A stretch of 64,000 bases of DNA from Musicola paradisiaca NCPPB 2511 (GTDB taxonomy: Bacteria; Pseudomonadota; Gammaproteobacteria; Enterobacterales; Enterobacteriaceae), in contig NZ_CM001857.1 of assembly GCF_000400505.1 (NCBI RefSeq), positions 3,916,189-3,980,188 of the forward strand, read 5' to 3'. Numbering within the stretch: position 1 is the stretch's first letter; each line of letters opens with the position of its first letter. The notes beneath the pieces were generated by a model. The model was not told where the DNA came from. It saw nothing but the letters and a program-made list of their open reading frames with translations, and searched no databases. Below are positions 57,994 through 64,000 of the stretch, piece by piece. A program made the position numbers and the translations under genes.

Positions 57994-58639
57994 GAAAATT
58001 AAAACTCCTAGTAAAAACGATCACCTTTTAGCCAATCCGATAACATGGACAAAGGGAAAAATGATCGAGCGCATCCACTCAACGCAGTTTGGTGCGACAG
58101 AATTTAACCCAGGAAAAGGGAAAAGCAGGTTCAGCCCCATCAATAACAGTGAGGGAAAAAACATTCCGACATTGTATGGTGGAGAAAGTCTGTCGGTCGC
58201 ATTGATGGAGACAGTGTTGCATGACCTCCCCACGCCCTGCGAAGGCGCACCGGTTGAACTTTCTGCTCTGGACCCACTTACCCGCAGCCAGATATCCCCC
58301 AAAGAGGATATTCAGCTTGTTGACCTCACCCCCCGCTTCATGAAGAAACATGGCATCACACAAGCCGATTTACTGGGGTCTTCTGCAGATAACTATCCCG
58401 AGACACGCAAATGGGCTGAAAAAATTCATGCGGATAATCCCGAGGCACAGGGGATCCAGTGGTCTTCCAAACAGCATGGCGATAAGGCTGTTATGTTGTT
58501 TGGGGATCGCATCAATACTAACGATCTTGACGTTACGATTGATTCCGAACCGGCATCAACGTCAATAGCGGTAAATAACGACCTGGAAATTCTGGCCGAT
58601 GAAATGGCGTTGGTTCTGATCCCCAAGGATTTGGCGTAG
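57986..58639 (+). CDS. RES-domain toxin (NAD+ phosphorylase type)
   Basis: 217 residues. The RES core is visible: RFSPINNSEGKNIPTLYGGE, then SVALMETVLHDLP, giving the conserved Arg, Glu and later Ser. RES toxins deplete NAD+ by phosphorolysis or ADP-ribosylate targets. The ATG lies within the end of the antitoxin gene. The module is in the usual antitoxin-toxin order. Confidence 0.9.
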   Translation: MAKKIKTPSKNDHLLANPITWTKGKMIERIHSTQFGATEFNPGKGKSRFSPINNSEGKNIPTLYGGESLSVALMETVLHDLPTPCEGAPVELSALDPLTRSQISPKEDIQLVDLTPRFMKKHGITQADLLGSSADNYPETRKWAEKIHADNPEAQGIQWSSKQHGDKAVMLFGDRINTNDLDVTIDSEPASTSIAVNNDLEILADEMALVLIPKDLA

Positions 58640-58759
58640 ATAAAACAAGACTATCGGTTAGTCATTTCATTAAAAACCTAATGCTGTAGACGTAATAGAA
58701 CCGAAAAAATTGACTGGGTTTATGTCCGAAGAGCAATCCCCGCAGTTTAATATGCAAGC

Positions 58760-58860
58760 AAAAAAACGGGTCAACCTATGGGTCTTGACAACAGGTGAGG
58801 TTAAAATTCATGCTACATTTCAACTTAATAGAAAGCTGAATGATTCCGAGTCTGGCACCA
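58760..58860. repeat. Att-containing direct repeat, copy B
   Basis: Second copy of the ~103-bp repeat at 51382. Its end GATTCCGAGTCTGGCACCA differs from the tRNA-Phe end by a changed base and a missing base. It marks the right border of island 2 and the left border of the remnant beyond. Confidence 0.9.
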
Positions 58861-58920
58861 AAATTTAGTTTCAGGACGTCCCTATACGTCCGGGAACATA
58901 GAAAAATCAGCAAGTTGATA

Positions 58921-58958
58921 AAAATCTGGAGTGCCTCAAGGTGCTACCAGATTTTTTT
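58921..58958 (+). terminator. Terminator-like hairpin right of att copy B
   Basis: AAAATCTGG/CCAGATTTT stem with an inner AGTGCC/GGTGCT pairing and T7, 60 bases after the att end. Confidence 0.8.
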
Positions 58959-59021
58959 GTATCCGTAGTTTTTGGGGGCTGAATTGGGGCCTGTCGGTTC
59001 GATAAACTACGGAACCCCACC

Positions 59022-59476
59022 ATGCCTCTGACTGATACCGCCATCCGCAACGCCAAACCGCTCGATAAACCTTACAAACTCAGCGACGCGCAAGTTTATA
59101 CCTGCTGATTAAACCCAACGGTTCCAAGCTCTGGCATCTCAAATACCGCTTCGGCGGCAAGGAGAAGACGCTGGCGTTTGGCGCTTACCCGACTGTCTCG
59201 CTTGCCAGTGCCCGTAAACTGCGTGAAGAAGCCCGGACTATTCTCAGCGCCGGGGACGACCCCGGTGTAAAGAAACAGCAAGACAAACAGGCGAGAAAAA
59301 ATGGCAATACCGTTGAAGCCGTCGCCCGTCAGTGGGTAGCAGAGAAAAAGGGTTGTCTGGAAACGGCTGCACGGATATGTACTCCCTCCGGTTTTAGTCC
59401 CACCGCCATGATGGATACGTTGCTAATGATCCGGCATCAATGCCAGACTATGTCCAACGCAGTAAATGCATGTTGA
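59022..59476 (+). pseudogene. Broken P4-type integrase remnant
   Basis: Begins MPLTDTAIRNAKPLDKPYKLSDAQ, typical of a DUF4102 integrase start (given here in 20-plus letters only by its pieces: LTDTAIRNAKP, PYKLSDAQ). At about 59092 a two-base loss shifts the frame and gives an early stop. The correct frame continues as LYLLIKPNGSKLWHLKYRFGG and TLAFGAYPTVSLA up to about 59350 (VARQWVAEKKG), then turns into unrelated sequence. The catalytic domain is missing. A relic of a third insertion. Confidence 0.92.
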
Positions 59477-59509
59477 CAACCTTCTATTCCCCCCGAATGA
59501 GACGCAAAC

Positions 59510-59794
59510 ATGGCCCGACCTAAAATTCCGCGAACTATCTGTGGTCAGCCGGCAGATAGTTGTTTTAAGCCCAACAGAATCCCGATGACAGAACTTGAAC
59601 GCGTCACGATGGAGCCTGACGAATTTGAGGCGATGAGATTAGTGGATCTGGAAGGTATGCAACAGATTGAAGCTGCGGCGGCAATGCATGTATCTCGTCA
59701 GACACTGGCCAATCTGGTCAAATCCGCTCGCGCCAAAGTGACCGACTGCTTAGTGAATGGCAAAGCACTCATCATGACAAACGCCTTGGAATAG
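59510..59794 (+). CDS. DUF134 helix-turn-helix protein
   Basis: 94 residues. N-terminal ARPKIPRTICGQPADSCFKP with two Cys, then EPDEFEAMRLVDLEGMQQIE and a sigma-like helix-turn-helix AAAAMHVSRQTLANLVKSARAK. DUF134 genes are commonly beside NifX/NifB-like metal-cluster genes, as here. Probably regulates the next gene; a perfect 22-bp palindrome lies between. Confidence 0.9.
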   Translation: MARPKIPRTICGQPADSCFKPNRIPMTELERVTMEPDEFEAMRLVDLEGMQQIEAAAAMHVSRQTLANLVKSARAKVTDCLVNGKALIMTNALE

Positions 59795-59821
59795 TTATTG
59801 GATTATGCCAATAACGATGTT

Positions 59822-59843
59822 ATATATGGCATATGCCATATAT
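59822..59843. promoter_or_regulatory. Perfect 22-bp palindrome between DUF134 and NifX-like genes
   Basis: ATATATGGCAT followed by ATGCCATATAT, no mismatch. It lies 62 bases before the next start codon in an AT-rich stretch: a candidate operator for the DUF134 regulator. Confidence 0.8.
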
Positions 59844-59905
59844 GCATTCATGAAGCGCTGCGTTAATGGGCATAACTTGAATGCTTTTCCCTTAAGGAGC
59901 TTAGG

Positions 59906-60403
59906 ATGATTATTGCCATCCCCGTAATCGGCGAACGTATTTCTTCACATTTCACGAAAACCGAGTGGATTGATTTTTACGACGGTCAATCCATGTTCGT
60001 TGCTCGTTGCGTCAATCCAGCCAAGACCCAGGACACCTGTGCCGGCAAAAGTGATCTTTTGGCATTACTTATCGCTCGGAACACCGAACACGTCATCGTG
60101 CGGAATATCGGCCAGAACATGCTGGAGAAATTGTTGGCCGCCGGGATCAAGGTATTCCAGGCGACAACCAATGATATGAAAACCATTCTTTGGCAACTGG
60201 CACAAGGGCATTCAGAATTCCTGCCGTTGACTGACGCAATACAAGGACGCCCATCCGTTAATCATCAGCAATGTCAGCAGCATAATGAACATCACCACTG
60301 TCATCATGCCGCCGGATCTGAAACCGCACATGTCCCCTGCTGCCAGAAGAGCGGAGAGCCGTCAGGGAAAAACCGCTGTTGCCATCAACACCATGGGCAC
60401 TGA
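59906..60403 (+). CDS. NifX/NifB-like dinitrogenase cofactor-type protein with His/Cys tail
   Basis: 165 residues. The first 110 have the NifX/NafY fold (IIAIPVIGERISSHFTKTEW, then RNIGQNMLEKLLAAGIKVFQA). The last 50 residues are rich in His and Cys (HNEHHHCHHAAG, CCQKSG, CCHQHHGH), suggesting metal storage or delivery. AAGGAG precedes the ATG. No nitrogenase genes are in view; such orphans occur in many non-fixing bacteria. Metal identity unknown. Confidence 0.88.
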   Translation: MIIAIPVIGERISSHFTKTEWIDFYDGQSMFVARCVNPAKTQDTCAGKSDLLALLIARNTEHVIVRNIGQNMLEKLLAAGIKVFQATTNDMKTILWQLAQGHSEFLPLTDAIQGRPSVNHQQCQQHNEHHHCHHAAGSETAHVPCCQKSGEPSGKNRCCHQHHGH

Positions 60404-60473
60404 GCCCTTTGGCGTTAAAACCGTCAACCTGGCAGCGGAGGCAGCTGCCAGGCCAGCGCCATCCGGATGCCCT

Positions 60474-61076
60474 TTATTTTCGTGCGACGAATTCAGTGAC
60501 ATCCGCCATCCCTGTATGAAGTATTCCCTCTTTTATTTCCCGTTCATGGGTACATGCATGTAGAACATGCATAGGAGAAAAACTGTCGGTGAGTTCGTTT
60601 AATGCCACCAGCATGTCTACGTCCCCCGGCCCCCCCGTACCATAGCGCAGTTGATTGGGCGAATAGGCCTGATAAATCAGCCACCCTCCCGGATTAAGCC
60701 CCGCGAAAATCTGATGATGAATGTTTGCTCTGAGCGTCGAGGGCAGATGGCAAAAAATCATAATGATCAGATCATAGGTTCCATTGAGCTGATACGTCGC
60801 CAGGTCACAGACCTGCGTAGTGATTTTCACGCTCCGCGACGCCGCCAACTGGCTCGCCTTAGCCAACCCCACCGCCGAGCCATCCACAGCATGGACATCG
60901 TGCCCCAGTTCGGCCAGATAGGTGGCATTACGTCCCTCCCCCTCTCCCAAACTTAAGACACGCAGCCGGTTTGGCGGCAAAAATCGTGAAGCCTGTTCAA
61001 CCAAAAACGCATTAGGTTGCAGGCCATAGACATATTCAGTGTTACGGTAACGTTCATCCCACTTGTTCACACGCAA
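60474..61076 (-). CDS. SAM-dependent methyltransferase, class I (TehB-like)
   Basis: 200 residues. Motif I LSLGEGEGRNATYLAELGH near residue 42, acidic loop VHAVDGS, motif after it YDLIIMIFCHLP, and C-terminal GGWLIYQAYSPNQL. Begins KWDERYRNTEYVYGLQPNAFL, a common opening in thiol/tellurite methyltransferases. Substrate unknown. Reads towards the NifX-like gene. Confidence 0.88.
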   Translation of the reverse strand: MRVNKWDERYRNTEYVYGLQPNAFLVEQASRFLPPNRLRVLSLGEGEGRNATYLAELGHDVHAVDGSAVGLAKASQLAASRSVKITTQVCDLATYQLNGTYDLIIMIFCHLPSTLRANIHHQIFAGLNPGGWLIYQAYSPNQLRYGTGGPGDVDMLVALNELTDSFSPMHVLHACTHEREIKEGILHTGMADVTEFVARK

Positions 61077-61342
61077 TCCCTCTATAATCCAGCCCTCTCA
61101 GAAAACCGATAGTATCAGCCGGCTTCATTGAGCAACACCGCAATCCCCCACTATCCCCGTCATGCGTCAAATGACAGGTCGCTAGCGGCGTTCGTTCACC
61201 CGAATACCTGACCGTAATAAGCTCATCGGGGCTCACTGTTCGGCCGTTTGCCGGCAACTCGAATGCTTTAGGATAGACAAGCACCCGCTACTGCTTCGAG
61301 TAGTCGGCATGACCTTTACATCATCACGATAAGGATATTCAA
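61077..61342. other. Intergenic region before the PKD protein
   Basis: 266 bases holding divergent promoters for the methyltransferase and the secreted protein. No gene or distinctive motif is apparent. Confidence 0.4.
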
Positions 61343-62806
61343 ATGGTTGTATTACGGCGTTTTTTCGCCATCTTAAGTTTTCTTCTCTCTCTATCTGCGT
61401 TCCCTTCTGCCGCATCATCCCTTACAGCGGATTTATCCTACGTCGCCAACCAACTGACGCTCAATTTTGACGGCGGCGCATCTGGCGGCGGCGAAGACAT
61501 CGTTAGCTATAGCTGGAATTTCGGCGATGGTGGTACCGCTAGTGGAACGCGCGTCGCACACACCTATGCGTCATCCGGAAACTACAACGTGACGTTAACT
61601 GTCACCGACAGTACCGGTAACAATGCAACACAAACTGCCACGGTATCCGCCGGCGAAGTACGTACCGGCTTCGAAGACGGGATCATGTCGCCGATGACCG
61701 TTTGCACGACCCAGGGCGCCAATTTTGTTGCCCCGGCGCAGGTCTATGATGAAGGGCTCAATACCGTCGGCGCAGGTGGAGAAACCGCCATCAAAGTGAA
61801 ATGGTTTCAGTCCGCTTACAATGGCACCCGCATGACCAAAGGGGCCGAAATGTGCTCACCGATCAATATCTACAAGGAAGCCTGGATCGGTTTCATGTTC
61901 TATCTCCCCGCCAACGGCTATCCCACGGATAAAGAAGCCGGGATGTTCCAGATTTTTGAAGCCGGTGGTTGTAGTTCCTGGGCTGGAATGCTGACCATCG
62001 TCAACAATAGTCTGCGTATTGCGCATCGCGGCGCCTGCGGCAGCGCCACGCAAAAAACCATTGTTGCCGATCTCACACGCGATGCCTGGATCCCGGTAGT
62101 GGTACATCTGGTGGCCTCACACCAGTCAGAGGGGCAGCTTCAGATCTGGGTGGGTGACGCCGCGCAAAATGCCCCGACTTACAGCGTTACTGGTATCAAT
62201 CTGGGCTTTGGCGACTGGAACGACGACGAACTTGCCAGCGGTAGCCAGCTTTACTTCAAATTTGGTCAGTACGACTACGACACATCAAACTACACTGACG
62301 GAGAAACTCGCACATCGTACTACGACAATGTGCACATCATCGCTACCGCCGCCGACAATGGCTGGAGCGCCGTTCATCCCACCGCCAGCAGTTTCGCCTA
62401 TTCCGGTACGGCCTATGCGGCCAGCACCCAGCCGGTCGTCACCCGTACTGCCGAATACGCTTTCGATGGTTCCGCCGATACCAAATGGCAGGGCAGCGGC
62501 CAGAGCGGCTGGCTGCAATACCGCTATGCCGATCATGCGGCCACGGCGATCACCCACTACACGCTGACCAGCGCCAGTTCCGCCGCCGCCCGAGATCCGC
62601 TCGACTGGGCATTGCTGGGCTCCGACGACGGCAAAACCTGGATCACACTGGATACACGCAGCGGTCAGACTTTTTCAAGCCGCTCCATGGCACGTTCATT
62701 CTCCATTACCTCGCCTGGCAGCTACGTTTATTACCGTCTGCGGGTCGACGCTAACCATGGTGATACCGCCGCCACCCACCTGGGAGAATTGACACTCACG
62801 CCTTGA
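61343..62806 (+). CDS. Secreted PKD/discoidin multidomain protein, possible polysaccharide lyase
   Basis: 487 residues. Signal peptide ending FPSAASS; PKD domain (residues 27-110, with SYSWNFGDGG and HTYASSGNYNVTLTVTD); a middle beta-jelly-roll-like domain (about 115-345, with EAWIGFMFYLPANGYPTDKE) like family heparin/alginate-type lyases; and a C-terminal F5/8 type C (discoidin) domain (about 350-487, EYAFDGSADTKWQGSG, SYVYYRLRVD). Likely exported and perhaps secreted by the Out type II system. The catalytic role is inferred from layout only. Confidence 0.75.
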   Translation: MVVLRRFFAILSFLLSLSAFPSAASSLTADLSYVANQLTLNFDGGASGGGEDIVSYSWNFGDGGTASGTRVAHTYASSGNYNVTLTVTDSTGNNATQTATVSAGEVRTGFEDGIMSPMTVCTTQGANFVAPAQVYDEGLNTVGAGGETAIKVKWFQSAYNGTRMTKGAEMCSPINIYKEAWIGFMFYLPANGYPTDKEAGMFQIFEAGGCSSWAGMLTIVNNSLRIAHRGACGSATQKTIVADLTRDAWIPVVVHLVASHQSEGQLQIWVGDAAQNAPTYSVTGINLGFGDWNDDELASGSQLYFKFGQYDYDTSNYTDGETRTSYYDNVHIIATAADNGWSAVHPTASSFAYSGTAYAASTQPVVTRTAEYAFDGSADTKWQGSGQSGWLQYRYADHAATAITHYTLTSASSAAARDPLDWALLGSDDGKTWITLDTRSGQTFSSRSMARSFSITSPGSYVYYRLRVDANHGDTAATHLGELTLTP

Positions 62807-62837
62807 TTGACGAGAGGACGCAACACCCCAAACGCAA

Positions 62838-62867
62838 AGCGGGCCTATGACAGGCCCGCTGATTTTT
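62838..62867 (+). terminator. Terminator of the PKD protein gene
   Basis: AGCGGGCCT/AGGCCCGCT stem followed by GATTTTT, 31 bases after the stop. Confidence 0.85.
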
Positions 62868-62916
62868 CACCCTCACTCACGGCGCCGCCGTAATCAGGCA
62901 GGCGATATCAGTGTGA

Positions 62917-63738
62917 TTAGGGGTGCTTCGCTTTCATCCATTCCGGCTTCTGGAACGCGGTAAAAATGGTGTCTTTTCTGTCGAAGAATGCGGCGAACTC
63001 ATCAGACTCCACCGCCGCCTTCAGCGCTTTGGCGAAAGGTTTCCCGGCGTCTTCCTCACGCACCACCAGCATATTTTTCAGGTCTTCCGGCAGCACGTCC
63101 AGTTGAATGGCGTCGGACAGTTTCAGCCCGGAAGCAATGGCGAAATTGGCGTTAATCAGCGCACCGGTGACGCCGCCCATTGCGCGCGGTAGCTGTGCCG
63201 CCTCCAGCGGTTTAAAAACCAACCCTTTCGGGTTTTCGCCAATGTCTTTCAGCGACGCTTTAGTGGGAGAAATCCCCGGGCTCAGCGTGATCAGGCCATA
63301 CTTCTGCAAAAACTCCAGCGAACGCGCCAGGTTGGAAGGGTCATTCGGCAGAATCACCACATCACCGGCTTTCAGGTCGCCCAGCGATTTCACCTTGTTG
63401 GAATAGAACCCCATACTGGCGGTCGGGACAGTAATGATTTCCGATAACTTCAGCCCTTTATCAGCGCTGAAACGGTCAAGATAACGTCGGTTCTGGAACA
63501 GATTCGCGTCGATACTCTTGTTGACCAACGCCATGTTCGGTTGGATGTAATCGCTGAACTCCTTGACGCGGACATCATACCCTTGCTTCGCCAGAATCGG
63601 CTTGATCGCCTGCGTGACCATATCGCCATACGGCCCCGGCGACACGCCGATCAGGATGTTCTTTTGCTCGTCCGCATGTGCCTGCGCGACCAGCAAAAAC
63701 AGGAAAAAACAGCCTTGCATAATCTTTTTGAACAGCAT
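62917..63738 (-). CDS. MetQ/NlpA-family substrate-binding protein
   Basis: 273 residues. Family patterns: ILIGVSPGPYGDMVTQAIKP, then DYIQPNMALVNKSIDANLFQN and VILPNDPSNLARSLEFLQKYGLI. This family usually binds methionine or related amino acids for MetNI. The signal (CFFLFLLVAQAHA-DE) looks like signal peptidase I type; I see no lipobox Cys, unlike true MetQ. The start is ATG 63738; the open frame runs far upstream without support. No MetN or MetI gene is in the window. Confidence 0.9.
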   Translation of the reverse strand: MLFKKIMQGCFFLFLLVAQAHADEQKNILIGVSPGPYGDMVTQAIKPILAKQGYDVRVKEFSDYIQPNMALVNKSIDANLFQNRRYLDRFSADKGLKLSEIITVPTASMGFYSNKVKSLGDLKAGDVVILPNDPSNLARSLEFLQKYGLITLSPGISPTKASLKDIGENPKGLVFKPLEAAQLPRAMGGVTGALINANFAIASGLKLSDAIQLDVLPEDLKNMLVVREEDAGKPFAKALKAAVESDEFAAFFDRKDTIFTAFQKPEWMKAKHP

Positions 63739-64000
63739 TGTGCGCTCTCTTATTGTGGTACCGATTTGTGGTACCGATGTTGTGCCAGCCCGACCGACAA
63801 CCACCGCCGTCGGCCTTCCATGAATAACATTTTTTTCTCCGCATAAAATCAGCAATGGAAACATCAATCCATCAGTAAAAAGACAAACCAGCATTCGCGA
63901 TTTTAGAACAGTGAAATCCAGAAGCACGGCTACTGCATCACAGCGCCGCCGCACTGAATTCCCGCTCGCATCGCCCGTGAAGCGTGCCGACTCATTAACA
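63739..64000. other. Upstream region of the MetQ-like gene
   Basis: No gene is supported. GTGGTACCGAT is repeated in tandem with one spacer near 63757-63780, a possible operator pair for the adjacent gene. Confidence 0.4.

Noticed and set aside
59096..59281. 61-codon minus-strand frame in the integrase relic
   Set aside because: Shadow of the degraded integrase.

Overview
The window reads as the chromosome of a pectinolytic enterobacterium of the Pectobacteriaceae, most consistent with Dickeya. Three things point there. A pectin lyase lies near a contiguous uxaC-uxaB-uxaA operon divergent from exuT-exuR. The backbone gene order follows blocks known from Escherichia coli (rpoD-ileX; rlmG-alx-ygjV-uxa-exu-yqjA-mzrA-yqjDEK-yqjF-yqjG-yhaJ-yhaK; zur-lexA-dgkA-plsB; ubiC-ubiA; groSL-fxsA-aspA-dcuA-cutA-dsbD-dsbR-tRNA-Phe). 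Core genes look GC-rich. The species is an inference.

Layout. 1-0.4 kb: 3' tip of rpoD, its terminator and tRNA-Ile2 (CAU). 0.4-7.3 kb: apbE and a five-gene Opp/Dpp-type ABC importer operon, all on the minus strand. 7.7-9.6 kb: a palindromic intergenic repeat, a Spy-like periplasmic chaperone and a pectin lyase without an export signal. 10-13.5 kb: rlmG, a Mn-sensing leader with alx, and ygjV. 13.5-21 kb: hexuronate catabolism (uxaCBA), uptake (exuT) and its repressor (exuR), with ExuR-like operators. 21.5-27.3 kb: yqjA, mzrA, a 16-copy perfect octanucleotide repeat, yqjDEK, yqjF, yqjG, yhaJ and yhaK. 27.4-42.3 kb: housekeeping genes for zinc control, SOS, phospholipid and ubiquinone synthesis, chaperonin, C4-dicarboxylates and disulfide handling.

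42.6-59.5 kb is a composite accessory region inserted at tRNA-Phe (GAA). Island 1 (about 42.7-51.5 kb) has an intact P4-type integrase, a ribbon-helix-helix regulator, a GC-rich highly structured stretch just upstream of a MobC-like (MOBC) relaxase gene, ccdAB, a candidate retron (HEPN-like gene, unknown gene with a winged-helix-like tail, msr/msd-like RNA with a 22-bp perfect stem, reverse transcriptase) and a ParE-type toxin-antitoxin pair. It ends in a ~103-bp att-containing repeat that recurs about 7.4 kb further on. Island 2 (about 51.5-58.9 kb), between those two copies, has a Ner-like regulator, two tandemly duplicated XRE regulators, an AT-rich pair (an unknown gene and a DUF3644/HEPN-like gene), a Fic protein, a TacAT-type pair and a RES/Xre-type pair. 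A frameshifted, truncated second integrase follows. The region looks like a stacked array of defence and addiction modules.

59.5-64 kb: a DUF134 regulator and a NifX/NifB-like metal-cluster protein separated by a 22-bp perfect palindrome, a methyltransferase, a secreted PKD/discoidin protein and a MetQ-like binding protein. Pectin and hexuronate genes together suggest use of plant cell-wall uronates. The strongest candidates for something undescribed are the retron operon, the 52.6-54.6 kb AT-rich pair and the structured region ahead of mobC.
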